From Fulvimarina sp039652615 (lineage in GTDB: Bacteria > Pseudomonadota > Alphaproteobacteria > Rhizobiales > Rhizobiaceae), in NCBI RefSeq assembly GCF_039652615.1, contig NZ_JBDJAC010000002.1, forward strand, positions 124,001 through 188,000: a stretch of 64,000 nucleotides of DNA, in the 5' to 3' direction. Made by a program: the position numbers and the translations under genes. Below the pieces are notes generated by a model. That model made no database searches and was not told the DNA's origin. It saw only the letters and a list, made by a program, of their open reading frames with translations. This document shows positions 1-8,743 of this stretch, in pieces. Each line of letters begins with the position of its first letter. The first letter of the stretch is position 1.

Positions 1-69
1 GCCAGGCCGAAAGCGCCGGTCTGTCCGCGACGAGCGCGGAAAATCGCTCCTTCGGGGATGACGAAGACC

Positions 70-381
70 TCATTCGCTCATCACCTGCTCTTCGGCTTCT
101 TTCAAAAGCTCGCCCATCTTGGCGTGGATTTCCTCGGCCGAGATGTCTTCCTCACTCAGATCCGCCTTGAGATGGTCGGAAATGTTGTCGTCCCCCGGCT
201 TCTCGAAATCGATGCGAACCAGATTCTGGGCATAGGCATTGGCATCGGGACCCGTTTTCCCGAGCTTTTCCGCGGCCCAGAGCCCGATCAGCTTGTTGCG
301 CCGCGCCCTTATGCGAAACTTCAGTTCCTGATCATGAATGAAGCGATTTTCAAAATCGCGCTCGCGATCGGCCATGGTCAT
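70..381 (-). CDS. F1-ATPase inhibitor subunit zeta (DUF1476)
   Basis: A 103-residue, highly charged helical protein without a signal peptide or membrane segment. Its sequence (start MTMADRERDFE, then FIHDQELKF and RARRNKLIGLWAAEKLG) matches the DUF1476 family, known in alphaproteobacteria as the zeta subunit, which binds F1 and blocks ATP hydrolysis by the F1Fo ATP synthase. Length is normal for the family. The ATG at 381 is preferred over the one at 375 because a GGGAG ribosome-binding site lies seven bases upstream of it. It is divergent from purC; ATP synthase genes are not in the window, as is usual for this gene. The family call is firm. The inhibitory role comes from work on Paracoccus relatives and is inferred here. 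Confidence 0.9.
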   Translation of the reverse strand: MTMADRERDFENRFIHDQELKFRIRARRNKLIGLWAAEKLGKTGPDANAYAQNLVRIDFEKPGDDNISDHLKADLSEEDISAEEIHAKMGELLKEAEEQVMSE

Positions 382-711
382 GAGGGATCTCCCTTTTCAT
401 TCCTGCAATCGGAGCCTGGCCCCGAAGACGGCTGATTCCGTCCACCACAATATGGCGAAGTGCGCAAAAGGCGATAAGGCAGTCAGGACAAATCGACGGC
501 GAAAAACCCGTGTATCAAGCAGGCAATGCCAGTATCGCCACGCACTCTCGCCTTGACCTTTGGCCGGCCGATCACGACCTTGATCGAGATCGTCCCCCAT
601 CATGACGCGTCCACCGATTGTGATGGCGGGCGCAATGGTCTATTCACGCAGAAAAAGCGGCCCTTGAGACGGCTTCCGGCTGGGTTCCGCAAGGCAAGAA
701 CAGAGTATGCT
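382..711. other. Intergenic region between zeta inhibitor and purC
   Basis: This 330-base divergent spacer must hold the promoters for the zeta inhibitor (leftward) and purC (rightward). I see no convincing -35/-10 pair, no RNA gene and no credible reading frame. Short frames on both strands have the composition of high-GC noise. Confidence 0.5.
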
Positions 712-1476
712 ATGACACGTCGCCGCCGCATCTACGAAGGCAAGGGCAAGATCCTCTACGAAGGTCCCGAACCCGGAACGCTCGTCCAGTTCTTCAAGGA
801 CGACGCGACCGCCTTCAACAAGAAGAAGCACGAAATCGTCGACGGCAAGGGCGTCCTCAACAACCGCATTTCCGAATATATCTTCGGCCATCTGAACAAG
901 ATGGGCATCCCGACCCACTTTATTAAGCGACTCAACATGCGTGAGCAGCTGATCAAGGAAGTCGAGATCATTCCGCTGGAAGTGGTGGTCCGCAACATCG
1001 CGGCCGGCTCTCTGGCCAAGCGCCTTGGCATCGAGGAGGGCACCGTGCTGCCGCGCTCGATCATCGAATTCTACTACAAGGCCGATCAGCTCGACGATCC
1101 GATGGTCTCCGAAGAGCACATCACGGCCTTCGGCTGGGCGAGCCCGCAAGAAATCGACGACATCATGGCGCTCGCCATCAGGGTCAACGACTTCCTGTCC
1201 GGTCTCTTCCTCGGCGTCGGCATCCAGCTCATCGACTTCAAGATCGAAACCGGCCGCCTCTTCGAGGGCGACATGATGCGGATCGTCGTCGCCGACGAGA
1301 TCTCGCCGGATTCCTGCCGCCTCTGGGATATCAACACCCAGGAGAAGATGGACAAGGATCGCTTCCGCCGCGACATGGGCGGCCTTGTCGAGGCCTATCA
1401 AGAAGTCGCGCGCCGGCTTGGCATCATGAACGAAAACGAGCCACCCCGCCCCTCCGGGCCGGTGTTGGTCAAGTAA
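712..1476 (+). CDS. purC: Phosphoribosylaminoimidazole-succinocarboxamide synthase (SAICAR synthase)
   Basis: Catalyses ATP-dependent ligation of aspartate to CAIR in de novo purine synthesis. The 254-residue protein begins MTRRRRIYEGKGKILYEG, the normal start of the family. It has the ATP-binding lysine-rich N-terminal lobe, the VVRNIAAGS segment and DEISPDSCRLWD near residues 195-210. The frame is open upstream to about 526, but family alignment places the start at the ATG at 712; a shorter alternative is unlikely. It is followed at 70 bases by purS and then purQ, so the three probably form one operon. purL, which often follows these genes, is not in the window. Confidence 0.97.
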   Translation: MTRRRRIYEGKGKILYEGPEPGTLVQFFKDDATAFNKKKHEIVDGKGVLNNRISEYIFGHLNKMGIPTHFIKRLNMREQLIKEVEIIPLEVVVRNIAAGSLAKRLGIEEGTVLPRSIIEFYYKADQLDDPMVSEEHITAFGWASPQEIDDIMALAIRVNDFLSGLFLGVGIQLIDFKIETGRLFEGDMMRIVVADEISPDSCRLWDINTQEKMDKDRFRRDMGGLVEAYQEVARRLGIMNENEPPRPSGPVLVK

Positions 1477-1546
1477 GACGGCCGGACCCCGTCAAGCAGC
1501 CGGCACCGGCATTGAAGATCATTCATTCGAAAGACAGGCAGATCCC

Positions 1547-1789
1547 GTGATCAAGGCGCGTATCGTCGTAACCCTCAAAAAAGGCGTTCTCGATCCCCAA
1601 GGCAAGGCGATCGAAGGCGCCCTCGGCCATCTCGGCTTCGAAGGCGTCGATCAGGTCCGCCAGGGCAAGGTCTTCGATCTGCAGCTGGAGGGCGACGACA
1701 AGACGGCGGCGGAAAAGCAGCTTTCCGAGATGTGCGAGAAGCTGCTCGCCAACACAGTGATCGAAGACTATTCGATCACGCTCGATTGA
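1547..1789 (+). CDS. purS: Phosphoribosylformylglycinamidine synthase subunit PurS
   Basis: An 80-residue small subunit of the three-part FGAM synthase, which bridges PurL and the glutaminase PurQ and helps channel ammonia. It starts with a GTG codon and has the family pattern IKARIVVTLKKGVLDPQGKAIEGAL followed by a second beta-alpha-beta half, with GFEGVDQVRQGKVFDL as the other hallmark. It sits 70 bases after purC and 16 bases before purQ, as in many bacteria with split FGAM synthase. Length and order leave little doubt. Confidence 0.96.
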   Translation: MIKARIVVTLKKGVLDPQGKAIEGALGHLGFEGVDQVRQGKVFDLQLEGDDKTAAEKQLSEMCEKLLANTVIEDYSITLD

Positions 1790-1805
1790 TCGGCAGCGCA
1801 GGATC

Positions 1806-2486
1806 ATGAACACAACCGTCGTCCTCCTCCCCGGCCTCAATCGCGACCGCGACATGATCGCGGCCCTGAAAACCATTACCGGCAAGGCGCCCCAGACGGC
1901 GTGGCAGACTGAAACAGCGCTGCCGAAGTCCGATCTGATCGTCATTCCGGGCGGCTTTTCCTTCGGCGATTATCTTCGCTCCGGCGCGATAGCCGCCCGC
2001 TCGCCCGTGATGCGGGCCGTTGCGGAGGCCGCAGAAAAGGGTGTGCCTGTGCTCGGCGTGTGCAACGGCTTCCAGATCCTTTGCGAGGCAGGCCTTCTGC
2101 CGGGCGCTCTGATGCGCAACACGACGCTGCGCTTCGTCTGCCGCGAGGTGAAGCTCGAAGTCACGAACGCCGACACGCGCTTTACCGGCGGCTATTCCCA
2201 AGGTCAGGTCATCCGCTGTCCCGTCGCCCATCACGACGGCAATTATTTCGCCGAAGGGGACACCTTGTCCGCGCTTCAGGACAATGACCGGATTGTCTTC
2301 CGCTATGCCGAGGGCACCAATCCGAACGGCGCGATCAACGATATCGCCGGCATCGTGAATGCGGCCGGCAATGTTCTCGGCATGATGCCCCACCCCGAAA
2401 ACCTCATCGAACCCGAACATGGCGGAACCGACGGACGCGCGATCTTCGAAAGCGCCCTCGGCCTCTCGCAGCAGGCCGCGGCGTGA
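1806..2486 (+). CDS. purQ: Phosphoribosylformylglycinamidine synthase subunit PurQ (glutaminase)
   Basis: A class I glutamine amidotransferase of 226 residues that supplies ammonia for FGAM synthesis. The nucleophile elbow GVCNGFQ places the catalytic cysteine at residue 86, and the catalytic His-x-Glu appears as HPEN near residue 197. The early GGFSFGDYLRSGAIA segment is typical of PurQ. It follows purS after 16 bases, and its stop codon overlaps the start of the next gene, so translation is probably coupled. PurL, its synthetase partner, must be encoded elsewhere. Confidence 0.97.
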   Translation: MNTTVVLLPGLNRDRDMIAALKTITGKAPQTAWQTETALPKSDLIVIPGGFSFGDYLRSGAIAARSPVMRAVAEAAEKGVPVLGVCNGFQILCEAGLLPGALMRNTTLRFVCREVKLEVTNADTRFTGGYSQGQVIRCPVAHHDGNYFAEGDTLSALQDNDRIVFRYAEGTNPNGAINDIAGIVNAAGNVLGMMPHPENLIEPEHGGTDGRAIFESALGLSQQAAA

Positions 2487-2905
2487 TGATGACCGGGCTG
2501 CGGCACCTTCGAAAGCACCGGACGCCGACCCTCGTGCTCGGCGCAACCTTGATTGTCGCCGCCTGCTCCACCACCGCTCCGACACCCGAAACCGCTCCCT
2601 CGGAAATGGGTCTCGACCTGATGGAGCGATTGACGCTCAATTCCGATCGCTGCTGGTTCAAATCCGGTGATCCGGCCTTCGAGCCCTACAGCCTGTCGCC
2701 TGAACTCGCCTCGTTCTCCGGCAAGCCGCGCTTCCTGCTGACGCCGGCTGGCGAACCTGAGGCCCGACCGCTTCTGGTGGTAGAGGGCAAATCCGGCTCG
2801 TCCGATGTCGCGGTCTACGGCCCGCTGCTCGGCGAAGAGATCGGCCAGAGAGCGCAGGCGGATATCGCCCGCTGGCGCAATGGCAGCGACGACTGCGTCG
2901 CCTGA
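2486..2905 (+). CDS. Small putative lipoprotein
   Basis: A 139-residue protein with an N-terminal hydrophobic stretch ending in a lipobox (LIVAACS), so it is probably exported and lipid-anchored; the mature part contains only two further cysteines, in DRCWF and DDCVA. I do not recognise a family. The ATG at 2486 overlaps the purQ stop codon (TGATG); GTG at 2483 and ATG at 2489 are alternatives. Position at the end of the pur operon suggests co-transcription, not a purine role. The mature domain is about 115 residues with a predicted alpha/beta pattern. Function unknown. Confidence 0.7.
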   Translation: MMTGLRHLRKHRTPTLVLGATLIVAACSTTAPTPETAPSEMGLDLMERLTLNSDRCWFKSGDPAFEPYSLSPELASFSGKPRFLLTPAGEPEARPLLVVEGKSGSSDVAVYGPLLGEEIGQRAQADIARWRNGSDDCVA

Positions 2906-2974
2906 CGCTTATCACCAACGCAGGCGTTTTGAGCTTACCAAAAAGCGTGCCGCCCCTCGCCCGGCGATAGGCGC

Positions 2975-3005
2975 AAAAAAGCCGCCGGGACTGACCGACG
3001 GCTTT
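2975..3005 (-). terminator. Rho-independent terminator for hom
   Basis: Read on the minus strand, AAAGCCG (seven pairs, then a mismatch and three more pairs) folds back on CGGCTTT and runs into six T. It lies just past the hom stop codon. The plus-strand lipoprotein ends upstream, but the T-tract favours minus-strand use. Confidence 0.75.
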
Positions 3006-3038
3006 CCGAAAGCCCATGCTTTCCAATGATCGGGATTA

Positions 3039-4343
3039 TCAGTCGAGCCGCTCGATCCGCAACATCTGTGGCTGGCCGCCGAGATGGCCGTCATCGGAGA
3101 TTGCGCGCAAGGCCTCGCGAACAGCGCTTTCCGTCGTCTCGTGGGTGACGAGAATCACCTGCGCATTGGCCGTGTCGCCGTCACCGGCGCGGCGGCGCTG
3201 GACGATGGACGCCAGGGAGATTTCGTTTTCCGCCATGCGCGTTGCGATCGACGCGAACGCGCCGACCTGATCGCGCACGGAGAGGCGGATGTAATAGCCG
3301 CCTTCGTGGGCGCGCATACGGGCGCGAACATAGGGCTGAAGCTTGTCCACCGGAATGCCGAGGGTCGGCAGAACCACGCCGGATGCAACATCCATGATGT
3401 CGGACAAGACGGCCGATGCCGTGGCATCGCCACCTGCGCCAGGACCTGCAAGCATGATCGAGCCGAGAAGATCGGTATCGACCGCCACCGCATTCGTGAC
3501 ACCGGAGACCTGAGCCATGGAAGCCGCGGCGGGGATCAGCGCGGGGTGAACCCGCTGCTCTATGCCGGTATCGGTCTTCTGGGCGACGGCGAGAAGCTTG
3601 ATCGAATAGCCGAGCTCACTCGCTGCGGCGATGTCTTCGGACGTGACGGTCTCGATCCCCTCGACATAGATCGAGTCGGCGTCGATCTCGGTGCCGAAGG
3701 CGAGAGAGGTCAGAATTCCGAGTTTGTGGGCGGCATCGAAGCCGCCGATGTCGAAGGTCGGGTCGGCCTCGGCATAACCGAGTGCCTGCGCATCCTTCAG
3801 GCAGGCATCGAAGGAGAGGCCCTCGCGCTCCATTCGGGTCAGCATGTAATTGCAGGTGCCGTTCAAAATGCCGTAGACGCGGCTCACTTCGTTGCCGGAG
3901 AGGCCTTCCCGCATCGCCTTGATAATGGGAATGCCGCCCGCCACCGCTGCTTCGTAAAGAAGCTCGGTCCCGTGGTCGGCGGCGATCTTTGCAAGCTCCA
4001 TGCCGTGATGGGCAAGCAGCGCCTTGTTGGCCGTCACGACCGGAATACCGCGCTCCAGCGCGGCCTTCACGCAATCAAACGCTGCCCCTTCCGAGCCACC
4101 GATCAATTCCACGAAGCCATCGATCTCAGCCTCTCGGGCGAGTGAAACCGGGTCGCCGTACCAGGAAAGGCCGCTCGCATCGAAACCGCGATCCTTCGTC
4201 TTGTCGCGCGCCGAAACCGCCACGAGATCGATCTGCCGGCCAGAGCGCCGAGTGATCGAGTCGGTTTTGGTCTGGAGAAGACGCGCGAGGCTGGCGCCAA
4301 CGGTGCCAAGGCCCGCAATTCCGATCCGCAATGGTTTCGTCAT
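3039..4343 (-). CDS. hom: Homoserine dehydrogenase
   Basis: Reduces aspartate semialdehyde to homoserine with NAD(P)H, on the route to threonine and methionine. The 434-residue protein has the Rossmann motif GLGTVG at residues 11-16, the catalytic-domain segment GILNGTCNYMLTRM with the downstream GYAEADPTFDIGGFDAAHK block, and a C-terminal ACT domain for feedback control starting near GYYIRLSVRDQVG. The ATG at 4343 is chosen; a TTG five codons upstream also reads in frame. It lies downstream of the aminotransferase on the same strand; a strong inverted repeat separates them, so transcription is perhaps partly independent. Confidence 0.96.
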   Translation of the reverse strand: MTKPLRIGIAGLGTVGASLARLLQTKTDSITRRSGRQIDLVAVSARDKTKDRGFDASGLSWYGDPVSLAREAEIDGFVELIGGSEGAAFDCVKAALERGIPVVTANKALLAHHGMELAKIAADHGTELLYEAAVAGGIPIIKAMREGLSGNEVSRVYGILNGTCNYMLTRMEREGLSFDACLKDAQALGYAEADPTFDIGGFDAAHKLGILTSLAFGTEIDADSIYVEGIETVTSEDIAAASELGYSIKLLAVAQKTDTGIEQRVHPALIPAAASMAQVSGVTNAVAVDTDLLGSIMLAGPGAGGDATASAVLSDIMDVASGVVLPTLGIPVDKLQPYVRARMRAHEGGYYIRLSVRDQVGAFASIATRMAENEISLASIVQRRRAGDGDTANAQVILVTHETTESAVREALRAISDDGHLGGQPQMLRIERLD

Positions 4344-4450
4344 GGATATCAGTCGCAATTCGTCAGCAAACGGCCAACGCGACGTTCGTTCGAAGGTCGC
4401 GCGGCTGAAAAGGTTTCGATGGCGGTTGCGCTAACCCGAACGGACGACAA

Positions 4451-4479
4451 TTGAAAGGCCGGACGGACCGGCCTTTCAA
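4451..4479 (-). terminator. Perfect 12-bp inverted repeat after the aminotransferase gene
   Basis: TTGAAAGGCCGG pairs exactly with CCGGCCTTTCAA across a five-base loop. It lies between the stop of the aminotransferase and the start of hom, both leftward. The T-tract is weak (only the stem-end TT), so it may act as a partial terminator or a 3'-end stabiliser. Confidence 0.6.
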
Positions 4480-4487
4480 GCAAGACC

Positions 4488-5720
4488 TCAGGCGCGGGCG
4501 CGCATTGGAACGATCTTTTGCCCGTCTTCCTCGCCGCTTGCAAGGAAGCGCTTCAGGTTCCGCGCGGCCTGACGGATGCGATGCTCGTTCTCGACCAGTG
4601 CGATCCGCACGTGATCGTCGCCATATTCACCGAACCCGATTCCCGGAGCGACGGCGATATCGGCATGTTCGACCAGAAGCTTGGAGAATTCGAGCGAACC
4701 CATCTGCTTGTAGGCGTCGGGCAGCGGAACCCAGGCGAACATGGTCGAGGATGGCGCAGGCACGGCCCAGCCGGCCCGGCCGAACGCATCGACGAGAACA
4801 TCGCGGCGCTTCTTGTAGACCTGACGGATCTCCGCAACCGCCTGATCGCCCTGATTGATCGCGGTCGCCGCCGCAACCTGGACCGGAGTGAAGGCGCCAT
4901 AATCCAGATAGGATTTGACCCGGCCGAGAGCCGCGCAGAGCCGCTCGTTGCCGACGGCGAAGCCGATCCGCCAGCCCGGCATGGAATAGCTCTTCGACAT
5001 GGAGGTGAATTCGACGGCGACATCCATCGCGCCTTCGACCTCGAGAATCGAGGGCGGAGGAACGTCGTCGAAATAGATCTCCGAATAGGCGAGGTCCGAA
5101 AGAACGATGATCTCGTGCTTCTTCGCGAAGTCGACGACGTCCTTGTAGAATTCGCGGGTCGCCGTGTAGGCCGTCGGATTGCCCGGAAAGTTCAGGACGA
5201 CGGCGATCGGCTTCGGGATCGAGTGAACGACCGCCCGTTCCATCGCTCGCAGGAAGTCCTCGTCGGGCTTGGCCGGCAAGGCACGAATGGTGCCACCCGA
5301 CATGATGAAGCCGAAGGCATGGATCGGATAGGTCGGGTTTGGGCACAGGATGACGTCGCCGGGCGCGGTAATCGCCTGCGCCATATTGGCGAAGCCCTCC
5401 TTCGAGCCAAGCGTCGCCACCACCTGCCGGTTCGGATCGAGCTTCACGTTGAAGCGCCGTTCGTAGAAGGCGGCCTGGGCCTTGCGCAGGCCGTTGATGC
5501 CGCGCGAAGCCGAATAGCGATGGGCACGCGGGTCGCGCGCGACCTCACACAGCTTGTCGACGATGAAGTCCGGCGTCGGCAGGTCCGGATTGCCCATGCC
5601 GAGATCGATGATGTCGGCACCCTTGGCGCGCGCGGCCGCCTTCAGCCGGTTGACCTCCTCGAAAACGTAAGGGGGCAGACGGCGGATCTTGTAATAGTCT
5701 TCCATGGGTCGTGTATCCAT
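4488..5720 (-). CDS. PLP-dependent aminotransferase, AlaC / LL-diaminopimelate aminotransferase-like
   Basis: A 410-residue class I/II aminotransferase. The PLP lysine is K243 in SMSKSYSMPGWRIGF; NFPGNPTA near residue 180, SDLAYSEI near 208 and the C-terminal RIALVENE arginine are the other standard elements. This subfamily is variously named glutamate-pyruvate transaminase AlaC or LL-DAP aminotransferase, and sequence alone does not decide the substrate. The ATG at 5720 has an AGGAG site seven bases upstream, which fixes the start over the methionine at codon 6. The adjacent hom gene fits an amino-acid role (alanine or aspartate family). Confidence 0.9.
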   Translation of the reverse strand: MDTRPMEDYYKIRRLPPYVFEEVNRLKAAARAKGADIIDLGMGNPDLPTPDFIVDKLCEVARDPRAHRYSASRGINGLRKAQAAFYERRFNVKLDPNRQVVATLGSKEGFANMAQAITAPGDVILCPNPTYPIHAFGFIMSGGTIRALPAKPDEDFLRAMERAVVHSIPKPIAVVLNFPGNPTAYTATREFYKDVVDFAKKHEIIVLSDLAYSEIYFDDVPPPSILEVEGAMDVAVEFTSMSKSYSMPGWRIGFAVGNERLCAALGRVKSYLDYGAFTPVQVAAATAINQGDQAVAEIRQVYKKRRDVLVDAFGRAGWAVPAPSSTMFAWVPLPDAYKQMGSLEFSKLLVEHADIAVAPGIGFGEYGDDHVRIALVENEHRIRQAARNLKRFLASGEEDGQKIVPMRARA

Positions 5721-5770
5721 GCGGCAACTCCTGGCCGCTCAATTGGAATTTTAGAACGACCGAAGCGAAA

Positions 5771-6238
5771 TCAGTTGGTCGCTTGTTCCGTCGCTTCGAT
5801 CTGGCGCAGGACGTCTTCTGGTCGCGGCCCGCGCTCCGTCGTCCCGGAAGCAGCGGGCTGGGTGGCCGCCTCCGCGTTGAGCGAGGAAACGGCCCGGGCC
5901 TGCCTTTCGCGCGCGCTTTGGGCTCGCGAGAGCGCCGAGGAATAGTCCGTGTTGGCCGAAGCGCCTGCCCGCTGGGCGGCGATGCCATTGTAGCGCGCAT
6001 CCAGAACAGCGACGTTTTCGTCGGCAAGTTGCGGCGCGGCGGCACCGGGATAGGCACCGAGAAGGGGATAGCCGTCTTCGTCGAGCCGCTGCTGCGATGC
6101 GACGGCCTCAGCCTCGCTCAAACGCAGGGCGCCCAGCGAGTCGTCTTCCTCACCGGGAAAAATCGACTGACAGCCCGTCAGCGCAAGCGCGCCGACAAGG
6201 ATGCTCGAGACAAGGAGAGCGCCAAATTTAGTGGACAT
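5771..6238 (-). CDS. Putative lipoprotein
   Basis: A 155-residue protein with a clear lipoprotein signal: MSTKFGALL, a hydrophobic core, then LALTGC with the lipidated cysteine at residue 23. The mature part is polar, alanine- and glutamine-rich, with no further cysteine, and looks helical or disordered. No known domain is recognised. The start at 6238 is chosen because it places the signal peptide at the N terminus; an upstream in-frame methionine at 6274 would bury it. It precedes the aminotransferase on the same strand by 50 bases. Confidence 0.75.
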   Translation of the reverse strand: MSTKFGALLVSSILVGALALTGCQSIFPGEEDDSLGALRLSEAEAVASQQRLDEDGYPLLGAYPGAAAPQLADENVAVLDARYNGIAAQRAGASANTDYSSALSRAQSARERQARAVSSLNAEAATQPAASGTTERGPRPEDVLRQIEATEQATN

Positions 6239-6403
6239 GACGAGGGGCCTGTTTGAAATCGTCGATCGTGTCATACCTTAAAAGAAACAATTTACAAAAC
6301 CGTGCCCGCTTCTAAAGAACGGCTATATCGAAAGAGCTGCAAGAACCGGTTCAAGACGGATTGGAAACGCATCTGTAGCGGATCGTCCAGGGAGGAAGAA
6401 ACG

Positions 6404-8248
6404 ATGGCGGACAAGCAAACCGGCTCAAAACCGATCACGGAACCTGTTCCCTTCACGACCGACTATACGGTCAAGGATCCCGAACAATTCGCCATGAACA
6501 TGGCGAGAATGATGGAACATCTCGGAAAAGCGGCCAGTGCGTGGGTCGAGCCACGCGAAAAAGGCAACTACATCGATACCGGCCCGGTCGCGATGGCCGA
6601 GATCATCGAAACGCTCTCGAAAGTCGGCGAATACTGGATGACCGATCCAGCGCGTGCAATCGAAGCACAGACCCGGCTTTTCGCGGGCTACATGACAGTG
6701 TGGAACAACTCCATCCGCCGGTTCGCCGGCGAAGACCTGAACGGCGAGGCAGCACCGCCGAAGAAAGCCGACAAGCGCTTCTCCCACGAGGACTGGGACC
6801 AGAACTTCTTCTTCGATTTTCTGAAACAGGCCTATCTCATGACGACCCGCTGGGCCGACGAGCTGGTCGAGGAGGCGAACGGCCTCGACGATCACACCCG
6901 GCACAAGGCGGCGTTCTATATGCGGCAGGTCTCGAATGCCCTGTCGCCGACCAATTTCATCATGACGAACCCCGAGCTTTATCGGGAAACGATGCAGACG
7001 AACGGCCAGAACCTCGTCAAGGGCATGAAGATGTTCGCCGAGGACATCGCAGCCGGCAAAGGCAATCTGCGCCTGCGGCAGGCTGATTATTCGGCCTTCA
7101 CGATTGGCGAGGACATCGCGCTCACCGAAGGCAAGGTAATCGCCCAGAACGAGCTCTGCCAGATCATCCAGTACTCACCGGCGACCGACGAGGTCTTCAA
7201 GACGCCTGTCGTGATCTGCCCGCCCTGGATCAACAAATACTACATCCTCGATCTCAAGCCTGAGAAAAGCTACATCAAGTGGCTCGTCGATGAGGGGCAT
7301 ACGGTGTTCGTGATTTCCTGGGTCAACCCGGACGAACGGCACGCCGAGAAGACCTGGAAGGACTATATCGAGGACGGCATCGCCTTCGGCCTCGACAGCG
7401 CCGAGAAGGCAACCGGCGAAAAAGCATATAATATGGTCGGCTACTGCGTGGGCGGCACGCTGCTCTCGGCCGGCATCGGTTATCTGAAGGCGAAGGGCGA
7501 CACCCGTGCGAAGACGGCGACCCTGTTCGCGACCCAGGTCGACTTCAAATATGCCGGCGACCTTCTCGTCTTCGTCGACGAAGAGCAGCTGAAGACGCTC
7601 GAAGCCACCATGGATGCGAGGGGCTATCTCGAGGGCACGCAGATGGCTCAGGCCTTCAACATGCTCCGGTCGGCCGATCTGATCTGGCCCTATTTCGTGA
7701 ACAACTATCTGAAGGGCAAGGACCCAGTCCCCTTCGACCTTCTGTTCTGGAACGCCGACTCAACCCGCATGCCGAAGGCCAACCACATCTTTTACATGCG
7801 AAATTGCTATCTTGAGAACAATCTCTCGGAGGGCAGGATGGTCATCGGCGATACGAGGATCGATCTCGGCGCCGTCGACATCCCGATCTACAACCTCGCG
7901 ACGAAGGAAGATCATATCGCGCCGCCGGAAAGCGTCTACCGCGGTTCGAAATGCTTCGGCGGAGATGTGAGCTACATTCTCGCAGGCTCCGGCCACATCG
8001 CCGGCGTCGTCAATCATCCGTCCCGCAACAAGTATCAGTACTGGACCGGCGCCGCGCCGCAGGCGGATGGCGAGTTCAAGGACTGGTTCGAAAAGGCCGA
8101 GGAGCATCCGGGTTCCTGGTGGCCGCACTGGTCGAAATGGATCGCCGAAAAGACCGGCACCGAGAAGGTCAAAGCGCGCAAGCCGGGCGGCGGAAAGCTG
8201 AAGCCGATCGAGGATGCGCCGGGCAGCTATGTGAAGGTCAAGGCGTGA
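6404..8248 (+). CDS. phaC: Class I poly(3-hydroxyalkanoate) synthase
   Basis: Polymerises (R)-3-hydroxyacyl-CoA into PHA storage granules. The 614-residue length matches class I enzymes. The lipase-box-like motif GYCVGG carries the catalytic cysteine, C348, and the family block with PPWINKYYILDL lies ahead of it; the catalytic histidine is in GSGHIAGVVNHP. The ATG at 6404 is preceded by GGGAGGAAGAA, a strong ribosome-binding site, so the frame upstream to 6302 is not coding. No phaA, phaB, phasin or phaR gene is next to it. Its stop overlaps the start of a small secreted-protein gene. Confidence 0.97.
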   Translation: MADKQTGSKPITEPVPFTTDYTVKDPEQFAMNMARMMEHLGKAASAWVEPREKGNYIDTGPVAMAEIIETLSKVGEYWMTDPARAIEAQTRLFAGYMTVWNNSIRRFAGEDLNGEAAPPKKADKRFSHEDWDQNFFFDFLKQAYLMTTRWADELVEEANGLDDHTRHKAAFYMRQVSNALSPTNFIMTNPELYRETMQTNGQNLVKGMKMFAEDIAAGKGNLRLRQADYSAFTIGEDIALTEGKVIAQNELCQIIQYSPATDEVFKTPVVICPPWINKYYILDLKPEKSYIKWLVDEGHTVFVISWVNPDERHAEKTWKDYIEDGIAFGLDSAEKATGEKAYNMVGYCVGGTLLSAGIGYLKAKGDTRAKTATLFATQVDFKYAGDLLVFVDEEQLKTLEATMDARGYLEGTQMAQAFNMLRSADLIWPYFVNNYLKGKDPVPFDLLFWNADSTRMPKANHIFYMRNCYLENNLSEGRMVIGDTRIDLGAVDIPIYNLATKEDHIAPPESVYRGSKCFGGDVSYILAGSGHIAGVVNHPSRNKYQYWTGAAPQADGEFKDWFEKAEEHPGSWWPHWSKWIAEKTGTEKVKARKPGGGKLKPIEDAPGSYVKVKA

Positions 8249-8691
8249 TCACCGCGCCTCTCGGCTCTGTCCGCATCGCAGCGGGCGCGGCCCTCGCTTT
8301 CACGCTGTTTGCCGGGACAGCGCATACGCAGGGGCTTGCGATCGTCGAAGCGCCTGAGGCCGGGTCCGGGGTCTGCACGGCCAACGATCCGGCCAGTGGC
8401 TTTGCCTGCGCGACGGAAAAATGCATCGCGGAAAGCGGATTGACGGAAGAAGACTGCGTTCCCGTCCGCTGGTGCCTCGGCAATGGCTGGACCGGCGATA
8501 TCTTCCTCCAGACCGGCGATGGCTTTCACTACCATCGCTATGTCTGCGACGCGTCCTCCTCGGATGAACTCGATGCCATCGTCGAGACGATTTGCGGCGG
8601 ACCGGATACCGAAGGCTTCCTCGAATGCTCCCTTGTCCGCAGTTGGGACCCGGACGGAGCGGAAGTCGAAGCGGCGATGCCGGCAGAATAG
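8245..8691 (+). CDS. Cysteine-rich secreted protein of unknown function
   Basis: A 148-residue protein starting at a GTG that overlaps the phaC stop (GTGA), so probably translationally coupled. Residues 1-28 form a signal peptide with a likely cut after TAHT. The mature part has eight cysteines (44, 55, 60, 71, 77, 101, 117, 128), an even number that suggests disulphide bonding in the periplasm. I do not recognise the family. The link to phaC is by position only. Confidence 0.75.
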   Translation: MITAPLGSVRIAAGAALAFTLFAGTAHTQGLAIVEAPEAGSGVCTANDPASGFACATEKCIAESGLTEEDCVPVRWCLGNGWTGDIFLQTGDGFHYHRYVCDASSSDELDAIVETICGGPDTEGFLECSLVRSWDPDGAEVEAAMPAE

Positions 8692-8700
8692 AGCGTCATC

Positions 8701-8724
8701 CCGGCGGGCCTTTGAAACCGCCGG
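8701..8724. terminator. Hairpin between convergent genes
   Basis: CCGGCGG pairs with CCGCCGG across a ten-base loop in the 52-base gap between the secreted-protein gene and the response-regulator gene, which converge here. It has no long T-tract, so bidirectional terminator activity is inferred from position and stem. Confidence 0.5.
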
Positions 8725-8743
8725 TGTTATGAAACGGTCGAAC

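Noticed and set aside
2655..2672. T-arm-like GGTTCAAATCC sequence suggesting a tRNA
   Set aside because: It lies inside the lipoprotein gene and no acceptor, D or anticodon arms fit around it.
3084..4145. Long open frame on the plus strand over hom
   Set aside because: It is antisense to the well-supported homoserine dehydrogenase and its residue make-up is that of a high-GC shadow frame.
4518..5945. 475-residue open frame on the plus strand
   Set aside because: Fully opposite the aminotransferase and the lipoprotein, both with recognisable motifs; the frame has no domain.
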